From the NCBI RefSeq assembly GCF_032062135.1, contig NC_092858.1:169574615-169638614 (forward strand): a stretch of 64,000 bases of DNA, in the 5' to 3' direction. The notes beneath the pieces were generated by a model. It saw only the letters and a list, made by a program, of their open reading frames with translations, did no database searches and was not told the origin of the DNA. Positions 19,240 to 31,795 of this stretch are shown piece by piece. The stretch's first letter is position 1, and the number at the start of each line of letters is the position of its first letter. The position numbers were made by a program, and so were the translations under genes. The stretch is from Pyxicephalus adspersus (Eukaryota; Chordata; Amphibia; Anura; Pyxicephalidae).

Positions 19240-20567
19240 ACAGGCCCTAAAAAAGGGCTCCAGCCTCCTCTCCGGTACCCTTAAGGGAACATTATTAAAT
19301 TGGGAATAGGGAATAAAACCAAACCAGCATTACCAAGACAGAACCAAGAACTAAAGTTGCTTGGATGGCCAGTGATTCTCATGACATTGGTTCTTGGGCT
19401 TGTTTTGGTAGTCTGATGAAGCGGGGATCTACGGTCGTTTGGTTTTCCTTGTTGGGGAGCCCTAGCCCAGTACATTGATGGAGCAGGAGGTCCACCAAGG
19501 AATGGGATCACTTGGTTCTGGTCCATTCCATCTATTGTCACCATCAAGACCCTCACTTTGTTTGGAAAACAGAACCAAATGTGCCTTATGCATTTTTTGA
19601 GTAGTTCCTTTTTTATTTATATTTATTATATATTAAAAATAATGAATAATATTATAAATAATTACCCCAAATTGATTATTTACATTTTTTAGGTACTTCT
19701 TTACCAGCCTTTTTATTAAATGCCCCTAGACATTGTAGCTGCATATTGCCATTTTTTAAGATCCCCCAAATAAGAGCATGTACCATGGGGTTGAAGTTAT
19801 GAGGCTTGGAGGGCAACATTATAAATGCACAAACCCTATGCTTGAGGAATATCTTAAAGTTGCCCTACAATTTCTTGAATACCGATGTTGGATATGGGTC
19901 TGGTTCAAAAGAGTTACAGACCCAGGGGACAAGTTATGTCATTTTTCTGCTCTCATTTATAGTGATTAGCGGTGACACTTTTTAGCACGATCATCACAAT
20001 TTGCAGATTGCCACTTTCAATATTTGCCACCAAAAAGTACAATAGGGGATTACAATATGGCAAATAATCACTAATCAACACCATAAAAAAAAAAAATGAA
20101 AGTGGAGTTTAGAAAAAAAAATTGGTGACTTTTATTAGCCAATTTTTGAAAAGTGGGTCTTCACAATGAGGGCTAATGTTAGCATTATGGGTAGGGTTAG
20201 ATCAAGGGAAATTAAGGAGAATTTTCTCATTTTCAGTATCTAGGGATCGGTCTGTCCTGGAGGGCCCTCAGCTAATGCGGATAGCATAGTACAGACACAT
20301 GGTACATGAAAGGCTTTTTGCTGCAGCTGTTCTATCCGTGTTATTTGGAGAGATGCAGGAAGCCTGCACAGGGCAAGAGGTGACATTAAATTAATTTTTA
20401 TAAAGGGCAAGGTGACATCCCAAAAGGTCCAGGACTTTAAAATGTTGGGGAAGTAATATTGTTAGATCATGTCCTGCTAAGTCAGGATTTATCCCTGGGT
20501 ATGTAGGTAATACTTATCTGCAGGGGATAATTGGAGAGAAATAGAGGCCCCATGTCAGATGAGTGCT
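19240..20567. other. Intergenic, ACP6 to GJA5
   Basis: No gene or recognised repeat. The minus-strand open frame at 19281-19556 does not resemble a known protein. Confidence 0.4.
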
Positions 20568-20856
20568 GGAACTTCACTCACATCTTTGACCATCTATCGT
20601 GTGTACGGTCGTTCAGTGATCGTTCATGGTCTGAGCATGCACGATGAACGAATGTTCGCTCAGTTCCTGTGGTGCACGTCACTTCCTGTATCGTTCAAAC
20701 GATCTCATCTATCGTGTGTACAATATCTGCGAACGATCGTGTCGTTATCTGTATGTACAGGATCGGTGCTATACGATCGTTCGCAGATATCGTGCAGGAT
20801 CGTTCGTCGTTCGTTTACCAACGATAATAATTGGAAGTGTGTACGTAGCTTTAGTC
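20568..20856. mobile_element. Short DNA transposon, GATCGTTC-rich family, copy 4
   Basis: It is dense in GATCGTTC/GAACGATC motifs (for example CGAACGATCGTGTCGTTATC) and ends GTGTGTACGTAGCT followed by TTA, as in copy 3. The left end is diverged. A run of 14 G follows at about 20942-20955. Confidence 0.65.
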
Positions 20857-23800
20857 TCTGCCAGTCTGAAATAGAAAATCCTTCAAACAGCTACAAAAAA
20901 CTAACAAGGAGTTTCTCTCTCTATCTTTTTTTGGTTATATTGGGGGGGGGGGGGGTGTAAATGGGTGCAGTTCAGCTTTGGAGATTTGCCTCCGCAGGGA
21001 ATATCTCATATAGAGTATAGGCACTGCCAGATGTGCGAATGGGGAGTCACATGCCAGTTTCTTCCAATGCTAAAACTGATCTTTATTACTCACATCAGAT
21101 AATAGTCACCCGAGATGAACAGTCATGTTTGTTTCGGGTGAAAATCAGGGTCCCCTTATGTCCCCTGATGAAAAGAAAACGTTTTGACATTAGAAACATT
21201 TTCACTCCCCAGCCGTGCACCATCGAATGTTTTAAGCATCAACGGGGTTATTCATGGGAAAAGTGAGCTGCTGCTGGTTCTTGTCTGCACTTTGTATCGA
21301 CGCGTCAACGTACAATCGTTCATCCGCAGTTACATGATAGAGAACACATGTCACTGCTGAAAAAAAACGACAGGTGCTCGACCTATCAGAACCGTATCCA
21401 AATAAGTCTGCATTAGTCTGGGATTCCACAGGGCGTTTATTATTAAACATTTCCTCTATATATTTCTATATTTGCTGGGCACCTGTTCATGAGCAGTTGT
21501 AACATGTTAGCGACATTCTGGGAAATAGAAACATGGTATAGCACAAAGTATATGGGCAGAGGACATGCCCGCCATGCCCTCCATTATGCAAAACATGAAA
21601 AATGTATATGCAAATAAGGCTTCTTAAACTCCTTCCATAGACTCCCAACTTCTGCAACAAAGGGTTCCAAATGGTTTTGAACGCTTCCCATTGGTTGAAA
21701 ATGGGCACCTTCGAGCTGTAAGTCATGTGGTTGGCAAATGCCCATTACCAATGGGTGCTGGATTTTTATTATAAATTGACATCAATACATCAGAGCAATA
21801 ACAGGGACAACTGATGGAGGGATTTAGTTCCAACCGAGGAGCAGTTCTTCGATACGTGAAATAGTTGGGAGGCACAGATGAGCCGTATTCCGGTAAGAAA
21901 ATGTGCTCTGGTGATAGGGCCACTGGTGGATATAGCCAACTGTGCAGAACTAAGTTGAACGCCCCTTCCCCCACACACACCGAATTGACTTGGGGCCCTG
22001 TGTGGATTAGGGTCTGGGGCCCTCATGCAGCAGCACACTATGTACCTCCCTATGTCAGCCCCTGGACTGGGCTTCCTTTGCCTTGCAGTTGCATTAGGGT
22101 TAATTCAGATAATAAAGGCTGTGGACTTCGGAAAGTGAATCATGCCTAGTGAATGCGATGAAAAGAATACCCAATCACATCTGGAACTAAGCTTTTGGGT
22201 AGAGTTGCCCTTTAGAAAGAGTGATATATCCATAATTTGTCTCCGTCCTATTGCCCGGCTAGCTGTCCATGGACAGTGTTGTGCTAGCAGAGATGTTTTC
22301 AGTACAAGATCCCAGCTGTTTGTTCACCGAGGAAGATCCTGAGGCTTAGGGCAATGCTGCTTGTTTTGGAACCTGAAATATATGAAAACACATAAAAGAA
22401 TGTATTGAATCCGGAACGCACCCAGGGCAGGAGAAGGCTGCGGGAAGGTCAGGCACCCTGCACGCAAATCAAAAAGGGTTTTTGTATTATTCTGCATCAA
22501 CAGCAGAACTGAGACAGACAGAACACTTACAGAACAGAACACTATTCTTAATCATTGTCCTATGAGAGGTGACAAGAGTGGAATCCTTTTTTATTATTAT
22601 AAACAGGGGAGTCATGGGGAGACCCACCTCATTTATTGTCCAATACAAGGGTGATATAAGGGCACCTACCCCCATTCATGTGATATGGGGTATTATGAGG
22701 GATCTATGACAATTCATTATTGTGCTGATCTAGTCTTGGTTCCTATGGAGAAATATACAAAGCTCTTCTAATAAGTCAATTTATTGTAATATCATTCTGC
22801 AGTAATTAGCTTCAAGGGATCTCCTTTATTGAGGGAGTCCATGTGATAAAAGTCACCAAGCCAATGTATGATTTAAATTAAATTGGGTGTTTTGAGTCAG
22901 TGGACTGATCATTTCATGCAGACAGCCAGGCACCAATACCATATGATGCCGATTACAGCGACGCCACAACGACAAAATCCCTATGTCGCCAGGAGCAGAA
23001 AACTCCTCCTATAGTCAGGAGATCTTTCTTTAAACTAAAAAGGGTCAAAGATGAAAACCATAAATTGTGTTTGTATAACCCTGCTAATAAGGACAAAAAT
23101 GTTGGCATAATAGAAGAAAAAAGTAAATTCAGCTTTAAAATTTGAGTGAATTTGCTCAGTGTTTTTGGAAAGTATTCCCCTTATTTAAAACATTTTTCAA
23201 ATGAATCTTGCTCGATCTAAATCCTGCCAGTTTTAAGGACCAGTGAATCTGATATGCCCCGTAGGGATTTTTCCCCCTCCAATAGACTGATGGGTGAACG
23301 TGGCCTCGTGTACCATTGCCATTTGGCTCTTGCTCTATTGAAGGCATATTTTTTGGGGGGGTATTCTAATTTTTGGGTGAATAAGTAAACTACTGTAAAG
23401 AAGTTTTGGGGAGCCTGGCACAAACATGGAAGGGGGAAGGGGGGAGATATGTACCAATGCAAAATTGATTTATAAAAATGTTGTATGTGAAAAAGTACCG
23501 CGAATAGATTATGGGACACCGAGAACTTCTACGGAGGGAAAAGTACCAATGCAAAAAAAAATCGGAAAAATACTGGCAGGGAGGGGAGGGGGTCTTCTAT
23601 AGAGTAACATTTAAAATACACAAATTGTTCAAAGAAAGGGGAAATTTGATTTTTTGTTTATACATTGGCCTAGTACACAAGACTTGGGGCTGGTGTTTCT
23701 GGTGAGGGGCCAACAATGTTCCCTTGCCCTGCTTTGTAAATAGCAACCCATATGCCTCTCGGAACTTGGAGGTGCTTTGTGCTACAGTATTTATAAGCTA

Positions 23801-26017
23801 AAAGACCCTGGTGGGGTCAGACATTCTAGACATGAAATTGGGGAATCTTATTTTTTGTAATGGCTGACTTAGGGTAGCAAAGGCCCGGGACCAAAATTAA
23901 AGTTAGTTAGTACGGGAAAGCACTTTTCTTTTTAATGAACAAATGGCCAAGTTCTTACGTATAACATTTTCATTAGGGCAAATCCGGACAACTCATGTTC
24001 TTTTTGCCATACAAACTTGACTTGAAAATGGTCAAAAATCCTATTTTAATAGAGGGAATGTTGAAGTGAATTTAGGTTATTGAAGAGGGCCAACAATATG
24101 AGTGAATGAGATACAAATTAAATGTTCCATATATAATTTTTTTTTATATACAGAATGTAACCAGCAGGTGGCACTGAAGACTCACTTTCACAGATTCAGC
24201 TGTCTGTTTTTAGCTGCTTTGTTGAAAAACAAAAATGTTGTAAAGCAGAACTCCAGTTTTGCAATAATTTATAAAATAAATTGTCACACTTACATTTTGT
24301 TTAACATGTTTTCTTTTGTATCTGTTTTATTATTTTATTTTATTTTATTGTACTGTTTTATTGTTACTGTTATTGTACTGTTTAAAAAAGTAAAAATCTT
24401 TATTAATTTTATTTGATTTGAAAATAAATTGTCACAAAGTTTAAGAAATAGAAAAAGTAGCTTGGAGTGCAATACCCACCCTCTTGTCCTCTACAGATTT
24501 GCACTCTTCTGGGGTTTATAATGGCCAACAAAATTCAGTTGTCCTGAGCACTGGCCGTCATTGGCACTCTGAGGGAGCATTACTACATCATCCCGAGCTT
24601 ACCAGAAAAAAACATTCCGCAGGTCTACCAATGCAGGTGCAGAGAAGTATAGACCCTGATATCTCATGTGCAAGGCCAGAAGGCTGTTTTGTTCATAGTA
24701 TGTATAAGTGGAATTTTTATTTTTTTGTTAGGTGCTGGAGGGGGAGGTGCATGGGGAGGCCCATGTGTTCACTGGAAGCATGCCCATAGGTCGAGGAAGC
24801 AGAGAGAGTAGCTCAATACTGTGCTGCCTCTCATTTCCCTATCCAGTCGCAGGCTGGGGGAAGGTGGAGAACCACCTGGGCTCAGAGGAAGTGGGCTGAA
24901 TGATACTGGAAGACAGAAAGTTCTACATATGAAATCTTTGAATTGGAGGTAAAAACTGCCTAACATTGTGTTTTTAAGCTAATAAAGGGGTATTCGTTTG
25001 TATTTTTTCTTGTTTTTAGCTGGAGTTCTGATTTAATCTCATTTAATTTCTGAGTAGACAAAATCCTTGTGACAATTTCCATTTGAAGTTATTTCTCAGA
25101 ATATTAATGTTTGCTTCTTAGCATCATTTCTATTTCCGGAATCTTCTATGAAGTCTGAGCTCCCCCTCCAGCCACATCTATGAAATGTCCCTTCACCAAC
25201 GTGTTTTTCTCGCATGACATCAACCGTCACATCACAGTTTGCTTCCCAAACAAGAATTTATTTAGTAAGTTAAGGGCAAAAGGCAAATGCATGTCTGAGC
25301 AGCAGAAAAAAATATTCAGTACATTTCTGCAATATATTTTTCCCTGTGTATAGTCTAAGTATTATAAAGCGTTTTTTTGTTCTAAACCTTCACCCGGCCT
25401 ACAAATTATTCCATTTGTTTTTTTGAAAAGGAAATATACAGAAAAGGTAGTTGTCAGTTTAACCAATAATGTGTTTTATATTATTTATGCTCCTCATGGG
25501 CGTGGCAGGGGCATGGCATTTCTAAATATACTTTGAGCCAATAAATCTCCTTCCTACCGATCTACAAAAGCTAGGAGGTGCATGTTTCTAAATAGGCCAC
25601 ATGGCCTCCAATGTGTATTTATTAAAAATAGAATTTCAGGATTTTGGAAGAGTCTCAACCATGTTTACACGTCATTGGATATCACATTTTATCCGCCTGC
25701 TATGATGGGAGCTCACTGAATGTGTATTTATAAACAGGGGAGAACATAGGATGGTGCAAAGCGTGCCCCTGCACAAGGGTCCCACACCCTCACTAGCTGA
25801 CGGGGTTCCACAGGGGCCCCAAGTCAGTTCATCAGGGGGGGCCCAAGTCAGTTGTGCACAGGGGTCCTCTGTTGGCTATATATGCCACTTTTTATAAAGT
25901 TTCCACATCTAATTCTTTCTATATTTAGGGATATTATTTACATGCCAGAATTTTATTCTCAATGACAGCCATTCTACAAAGAGAAATGTAGAATGGCTGT
26001 CATTGTAATGTAATGAA
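20857..26017. other. Intergenic, mostly unrecognised
   Basis: There is one shared repeat fragment: about 21945-22065 (GACTTGGGGCCCTGTGTGG) recurs inverted at about 25770-25865. Poly-A/T-rich stretches lie at 24100-24440. No coding region is supported. Confidence 0.4.
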
Positions 26018-26190
26018 CTATTACAGGTGATGCTTCCCACAAGCCCACCTAGGTGGGGGCCTAGGTTGCCATGGCCACTAGGGGTGGCATTTTTACTGCT
26101 ATGGCAGCTGTAATATTATCATTTTAATACTAAAATTGCTTAACATAGGGCTGCCCACAACCATCATGGCTCCCACCAATGGCTGGCCGG
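26018..26190. repeat. Dispersed repeat 'GCCATGGCCACT', copy 1
   Basis: It shares CACAAGCCCA, TGCCATGGCCACT, GCATTTTTACTGC and CACAACCATCATGGCTCCC, in the same order, with 60755-60935. Confidence 0.6.
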
Positions 26191-26309
26191 CCTAGGGAAG
26201 AGAAAACCTGGCCCTGAATGCAGCCATCAAAATCAGAAAGATCACTTTTAGATGGATTTGCCTTTGAACCTGCTGATATGAAAATGGAACCCGCATACAT
26301 AAATTCAGC

Positions 26310-26315
26310 TTTATT
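26310..26315 (-). terminator. Possible GJA5 poly(A) signal AATAAA
   Basis: TTTATT on the plus strand reads AATAAA on the minus strand, about 170 bases after the stop codon. Other copies occur further away, for example near 25616, and connexin 3' UTRs are often longer, so this may not be the one used. Confidence 0.3.
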
Positions 26316-26484
26316 AAACTACATCTTAACACAACATTTTAAGGCAAAAATTACAGTACAAAAAATGGATTGCCACGATTACATCCAGAAAGCCAACACA
26401 ACCCAAATTAGATTTGGGTTTCCTACGGCTATATAAATACGTAACATCAGCAAGGGTAAAAAGTCTTTCTGAAACCCTAGGAGT

Positions 26485-27582
26485 TCACACTGCTAAATCA
26501 TCTGAGCGGGCTTTGCTACTGGTGCGGCTAGTTTTGCTCAAGCGGCGGCCACTCTGGCAGTAGCCATTAGGCATGTGGTGCGGTGCAGAATGGTTGGTCA
26601 CCGGGGCATTTTGTGAATAGTTGATGTGAATGAACTGTTCTTGTCCAATGTCATCTTCGGTTTGGACCCTCTCGGTGGCAAAGTTGGCCGTGTTTTGTTG
26701 CGATGCAAGAGTGTTGCTGAATGAGGCGCCAAACTTGCCTTTGCCAGTGTTTAAACATTGGTTAAAATCGGGCGGAGGTGTACAGCTTAGGGAGCGGTGC
26801 TCCGGCTCTATGGTGGCCACCCTCAAGGAGTTTGGGGTACTTGGTGGTGGTCTAGATAATTTTTCTTTGAGCGATTTCCATGACAAATAGTAGAGCTCAA
26901 CCAGGCTGAGGAGAAGAGAGAATGTGGCCACCGCCAACATGAAGACGATGAATACGTTTTTCTCAGTTGGCCTGGATACGTAGCAGTTCACAGGATGAGG
27001 GCATGGCTTCCTCTTGCATACATAGAGGGTGTCCAAGAAAATTCCATACAGCATATATTGGAGAACGATAAAACCTACCTCCATCACAGTGCGGATGAGA
27101 ATGCTACAAACGTATGTGTTAAGCAAACTTCCCCGAAGCCTAATTTTTCCACTAATCTCATCCCTGTAGGGAAGTTCAACTTTTTCTACTGGGTACTCTT
27201 GCTGGTGGTATGTTGAGTCCCCATTCATATCCTGCTTGGATTTCATTTCCTCCTCCCGTAGTTTTTTCTTCTCCTCCATCCTTATGGTGTGCATGGCGTG
27301 GCCCATGTAGAGTAAAGATGGAGTAGACACAAAAATGATTTGTAGAACCCAAAATCTGATGTGGGAGATGGGAAATGCTTTGTCGTAGCAAACGTTCTCA
27401 CAACCAGGTTGGGTGGTGTCGCACAAGAAGTCTGATTTCTCATCTCCCCATGATGACTCTGCCGCAGTGCCAAGGACCAGCATTCGAAAGATGAACAGTA
27501 TGGTCAGCCATACTTTGCCCACCACTGTGGAATGCTTCTGTACTTCCTCCAAGAATTCTCCTAGAAAGGTCCAGTCACCCAT
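26485..27582 (-). CDS. GJA5: GJA5, gap junction alpha-5 protein (connexin 40)
   Basis: Complete 365-residue connexin in a single coding exon, as usual for the family (human GJA5 has 358). Six subunits form a hemichannel, and paired hemichannels pass ions and small molecules between cells; Cx40 acts in atrial muscle, conduction tissue and arterial endothelium (family knowledge). Visible features: MGDW start with an amphipathic N-terminus; four membrane segments near residues 20-41, 76-97, 155-180 and 207-233; first-loop cysteines C54, C61 and C65 (CX6CX3C); second-loop cysteines C189, C194 and C200 (CX4CX5C). The loop and tail identify GJA5 rather than GJA1 or GJA8: the long cytoplasmic tail holds [12 protein letters not shown] at 266-277 and ends [11 protein letters not shown], almost identical to the human end. 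Nothing in the frame is broken. GJA8, its mammalian neighbour, is not in the window. Confidence 0.98.
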   Translation of the reverse strand: MGDWTFLGEFLEEVQKHSTVVGKVWLTILFIFRMLVLGTAAESSWGDEKSDFLCDTTQPGCENVCYDKAFPISHIRFWVLQIIFVSTPSLLYMGHAMHTIRMEEKKKLREEEMKSKQDMNGDSTYHQQEYPVEKVELPYRDEISGKIRLRGSLLNTYVCSILIRTVMEVGFIVLQYMLYGIFLDTLYVCKRKPCPHPVNCYVSRPTEKNVFIVFMLAVATFSLLLSLVELYYLSWKSLKEKLSRPPPSTPNSLRVATIEPEHRSLSCTPPPDFNQCLNTGKGKFGASFSNTLASQQNTANFATERVQTEDDIGQEQFIHINYSQNAPVTNHSAPHHMPNGYCQSGRRLSKTSRTSSKARSDDLAV

Positions 27583-27607
27583 GGCTCCTTGTTTTGGTCA
27601 AGCACTC
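27583..27607 (-). promoter_or_regulatory. GJA5: 5' UTR of the GJA5 coding exon and its splice acceptor
   Basis: On the minus strand a pyrimidine-rich tract ending TTTTCATAG (to 27608) is followed by 25 bases and then GCCATGG, a strong start context. GJA genes typically carry their whole reading frame in exon 2, behind a non-coding exon 1, and this acceptor fits that. Confidence 0.75.
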
Positions 27608-27827
27608 TATGAAAAGGAGAAAAAAAATATTATCATCTAAATAATAAATAGTAGAGAGAGAACTTAATTAGGGTAGACATATACAACTGAACCCTATGAT
27701 GGGCACATGTGAAGATGATGGGTGGACAGGGAGCTGTGTAAAGATGGTGCATATTGAGATGAAGAAGGGTGACAAGGCCATTGTGTGGCAGCCATGCATG
27801 TTATTGCCTCCTCTAGCCAATATCACT

Positions 27828-27975
27828 CATCAGGCCTGATTTATTGAAGCTCTGCAAGGTTGGAGAGGATACACTTTAATCAGTGAAGCTGGGTGATCCA
27901 GCAAACATGAAATGGATCAGAGCCAGGATTCAAAACATTTGCTACCAAATAACAAATGAGTTTGATGAAATCTAT
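27828..27975. mobile_element. Palindromic MITE, left half only
   Basis: CAGGCCTGATTTATTGAAGC, then CAGTGAAGCTGGGTGATCC and CATTTGCTACCAAATAAC. The mirror half is missing and a different repeat begins at about 27976. Confidence 0.65.
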
Positions 27976-28267
27976 TGTGGGCAAACCTTTTTAGTCAGGG
28001 GCCACAACCTAAAAAAAAATTTGACAAAGGGGTCAGGCCGATGGGAGAGTTGGTGGGGGTAAGCCATCATGACGCCACTGAACGTGACGTCATGATGGCA
28101 TAACCACGCCCACTCCCCCATTGCAAGCCCGGAGCCTGCCCATCGCAGACTCCAATCCAGGGATGTGTTCTGCGGCTCTAGCCGGTCCACCCCCTCCCAG
28201 TGGGGTCCTTCTCCTGACCTTGCTCAGGGTGGCACCGGCCAGACCCGCGACCAAAGAGCCGGAGTCT
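27976..28267. repeat. GC-richer dispersed repeat, related to 40210-40400
   Basis: Shared order: ATCATGACGCCA-type segment, CAATCCAGGGA, TGCGGCTCTAGCCGGTCC, CCCAGTGGGGTCC, then CCGGCCAGACC. At 40.3 kb the same parts read CGCGGCTATGGCTGGTCC, CCCAGTGGGCTCC and CCGGCCAGAGCC. GGGCAAACCTTTTTAGTC near the left end may be a hAT-type end. Confidence 0.5.
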
Positions 28268-28530
28268 AGACCAGTGTTGCTCAACCAGAGTTCCATGGAA
28301 GCCCAGGTTCCTCCAGGGGTTGCAAAGGGTTCCTTGAGCAATAAGCAGTTTGGACCTCTCAGGTCAGTTTAAGTGGCTCCAATGATCTTTTTGGCTGTCT
28401 GTAAGGGTGACATTGGTCCAATGTAAGAACCATTCCACACTTATATACTGTTAGCTGTGGATGTTTTCATTATCGAAGGGGTTCCCTGAAGACCTGAAAG
28501 GTATGTCAAGGGTTCCCCATATTAAAAACA
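28268..28530 (-). mobile_element. Recurrent element 'GGAACCC...TTTCAGGTCTTCAGGG', copy 1 (reverse)
   Basis: It contains AGGTTCCTCCAGGGGTTGC, TCCAATGATCTTTTTGGCTG and GGGGTTCCCTGAAGACCTG. The same blocks recur at 37740, 38812, 43598, 49960 (partial) and 62120. The outer ends (TTGCTCAACC and its mirror) are loosely inverted. Confidence 0.6.
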
Positions 28531-28759
28531 TCCATAAACACCTGTCTAAAGCCTCAGTTCCATTACGTTGCCACCAGTCGCTCTCAGCTATGTCTTCTCT
28601 TTACCCACCACCATCTTCATAGTAGAGAATCACCCCCTGCCCTCATGTCTTCAGTAAGCAAAGGAGACAATAAACAGGGCACAAGAACAGGGACCCATCC
28701 CTAAAGGGAAAGTAACAGATGGTAGTTTTCATGGATGACCCTTCCACACACGAATACAA

Positions 28760-29216
28760 GGCTTAAAGGGGACCTAAACTAAATATTTTCACTTTACATA
28801 AAAGGGTAGACAACCCTTATATGTAAAGTACATTTTTTTTTTTTCAGTGCCCAGCTCTTTTTTTTTTAAACCGCTCCTTTCAGTCTTGACCAGGATACCT
28901 ACGTCACACATCCCGGGGCCCCTGGGTGCTCCTTGTGCGCATCTTAAGGGAAAAGAGATCCTGATATCACGAATGCGTAGTAAGGTTGGCTCTCTTTTTT
29001 TCCCCCTTTACAGCTGCTACGTCATCTGCTATCTCTCACCTAAGCACCCATCTGCGAGACCGTGTGACGTAGCAAGAAGACCAAAGAGAAGACCAAAGGT
29101 AGCCATGCTCAGCGACAAAAAACAATTCTAGGACAATGATTGAGGGAAAGTTAAGCACCATTGAGGGATCTCCAGGATTAAAAATAATTGTGATTTTTAT
29201 TCCAGTTTAGTTCCAC
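28760..29216. repeat. 'AAAGCAGAACTAAA' family, diverged copy
   Basis: It begins TTAAAGGGGACCTAAACTAAA and ends CAGTTTAGTTCCACTTTT, the family's inverted ends. The interior differs from copies 1-3. Confidence 0.45.
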
Positions 29217-30297
29217 TTTTGGAATGCAGTTAGTGTTTGGCTTTCTTGTTAGAAAGTCCAGCATTGATGGCAAAATGTTTTGTTTTATACAAATGATTAA
29301 ACAACAAGGATATATCTATTTATCAATGTGTAAACTTTCTAAATTTATTAAAAAAAACCTTCAACCCCGTAAAGGCACTTTTTCGCAACCCCAAAAAAAA
29401 CACTAAACACAGTATTTTTATCAAAACTGGGAAAATTTACAAGAGCGGCTCAAATTCTCAAAATTGTATAAAAATGCATGGGAAAATGTGATTTTTCTTA
29501 CCCATAATATCCTTTAATTAAATCATTTTAATAATGATAACTTTATCAGCACAAAGATTCCATTTTGTTATTTATATGAGATGTGTGACTTTCCCCCTCA
29601 GGGGTTTTGCTCAGATCAGACTTTATGGATTGTGCAGCATTTTGCTGAATTTAAAGCAAGATAAAGATTTATTGCATTTTTTTCTCCACGCTTGTCTCGT
29701 GATCAGCTGATGATACTTACCACAAATTAATCATTGTTCGCTATGATCATGTCCACTATGTCAGCCTTTTGTGGATTTCCTTAGGGAGCAATAGATTTGC
29801 CTGGTAACAAAAAGAAAATAAATTGGTCAGAGATGTTAAAATACTATAAATGGCTTGCTGCTCAAAATTAGAAATAAAAAAGTTAATTTATGTCAGCTAG
29901 CTATAATACAGATGCGAAGGGAGTGCAGGTAATCACCAGGGAAAAGCAAACAATTTTCAATAAAGTTGTTTGAGTTGGAGACAATCTGTAAAGTAAATTT
30001 TCATTAAAGTTTTGAGTTGCTTATTGGTATTTTGCTTAAAAATGGATTAAGCATTTATAATATTTCATTGCATTGGTATTATTTAAATGGGCTGCTCAAT
30101 GTACCACCCAGAAAAGTCATCTATGCTGCACTTTTGAAATTCAGGGCATTGTGCTCAGTACACCGGTAAGAACACCAACATACCTGATACACATGCAATG
30201 CATGCATTCATTAAAAAAAAACTGTAATCCTTTCCTACTCTATGAAAGGTTTGGTGTTTATTGAATGCTGCAATGCACAGCAAAAAAAATAAAAATA

Positions 30298-30300
<3 letters not shown>
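29217..30300. other. Region 5' of GJA5, no supported gene
   Basis: A consensus-like donor, GGTAAGTATCA on the minus strand at 29721-29711, could end a non-coding first exon of GJA5. Nothing else supports it. Confidence 0.2.
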
Positions 30301-30304
<4 letters not shown>

Positions 30305-30344
<40 letters not shown>

Positions 30345-30363
30345 TAAATATATATACATATAT
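30305..30363. repeat. (TA)n dinucleotide tract
   Basis: An uninterrupted run of TA units, continuing after one interruption as ATATAAATATATATACATAT. Confidence 0.9.
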
Positions 30364-30734
30364 GTATGGCCACTGGGAGTACAAATCAGTCCATATTTTA
30401 ATAAATAAAGCAGCATTGTCGTTTGGAATTCCTGACAGCATATAAAATACGTTGGCCTCTGAATAAAGGGAAAGAAAAGGAGACAATATAATGCAAGTGA
30501 CTAACACGATCCATCACACTTTATAATGTAATCTGATCTTCTATGAACTTCCATCCAGAGAATTCTTCCTCGCTGTGTGATTGCATTCATAAATAGTGAG
30601 GACAGTTATAGCTTGCATAGCAAAAGTCAGATCAGCTGAGGTTTATTATACATTCAATGTGATAGAAAACATGCCATACATGCAGCTATATGTAAACTTC
30701 ATATCACCTACTGGATTGTCTGTTTACTCATATT

Positions 30735-30777
30735 ACTCTATCTATCTATACCTCTATCTATCTATCTATCTATCTCA

Positions 30778-30832
<55 letters not shown>

Positions 30833-30856
30833 TATCTATCTATTATCTATCCATCT

Positions 30857-30905
<49 letters not shown>
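30735..30905. repeat. (CTAT)n tetranucleotide microsatellite
   Basis: About 40 CTAT units with a few interruptions (CTCATAT, CTATTAT, CCATCTT). It creates long artificial open frames of repeating Ile-Tyr-Leu-Ser. Confidence 0.95.
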
Positions 30906-30961
30906 TATTATTATTGTTATCATAATTATCAATAAACAGGATGAATATAGCGCTAACATAT
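30903..30961 (-). mobile_element. L2-type LINE tail fragment, reverse
   Basis: TTATTATTATTGTTATCATA, then AATAAACAGGATGAATATAG and CGCTAACATATA, directly abutting the CTAT run. A right-half fragment of the palindromic MITE (GTTTGCTAGATCACCCAGG) follows at about 30975-31060. Confidence 0.6.
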
Positions 30962-31462
30962 ATACATCTATCTATTCCTAGTTTTTAGGAAATCCGTTCC
31001 AGGTTTGCTAGATCACCCAGGTTCTCCTATGATAGTCTATGTTTTCCAGTCTTGGAGTCATGCACTACATGAAGGGGTAATAAATCCCTCTACAGAAAAG
31101 ATAATTCTGTCCCCTTTAAAGGGCCGGGTTGGCATTCCTGATCTTTTATCTCCTCATTGCTCCTGCGGCTGCTTCATTAAATAATCTTCCTTGTATACAC
31201 AGGTGCCGCGTGATGTTTTCTCTCCATAGAGAGCTCATTCCCTGCTCCGAATAGTCAACATCCCCGGCCAGCGGGAGATTGCTGTGACAATAAGTGCTCG
31301 GCGAGGCCGCTGACAGGAGATGTATTGCGAATACACAAAGCTTGGAACTATAGCCGAGGGCTGACGTGAGTTATGGAGGGGATCTGGAAATGTGCAACAA
31401 CCAAAGTATTGTGAAAGTAATGCAAAGCTAGAAGGATGTCAAATATGAATGTGCCTTAAATT

Positions 31463-31795
31463 TATTAAAGCAGAACTAAAGTCCCACTTTGAGAACTGGG
31501 GATCAGGCCGGGGGTTGTTGCAGAAAGGGGATAACTATTCCTAATTGCCAGATTGTCTCCCAGCTGTCAAATTGCACATGCGCAGCTCAGCATTATTAGC
31601 CAGCAATCTCAGCTTCCCTTGCATGTGCCAGGACTGTGCATGGAACTCCCGCGCACCTGTGTGGGACTTTGGTCATCCTGGCCAAAAAAGGTGGTCCAAG
31701 AGCTGGCTACGGGAGGAAAGAAGGGATGAAATTGAGTCCCTCACTATGGAACGGGAACAGATGAGTATTGATAGATTTAGTTCCACTTTAAAAAT
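31463..31795. repeat. 'AAAGCAGAACTAAA' family, copy 4
   Basis: It starts TTAAAGCAGAACTAAAGTCCC and ends TAGATTTAGTTCCACTTTAAA. Inverted ends of about 15 bases are clear here. Confidence 0.65.

Noticed and set aside
30596..30925. 109-residue open frame rich in Ile-Tyr-Leu-Ser
   Set aside because: It is a translation of the CTAT microsatellite.
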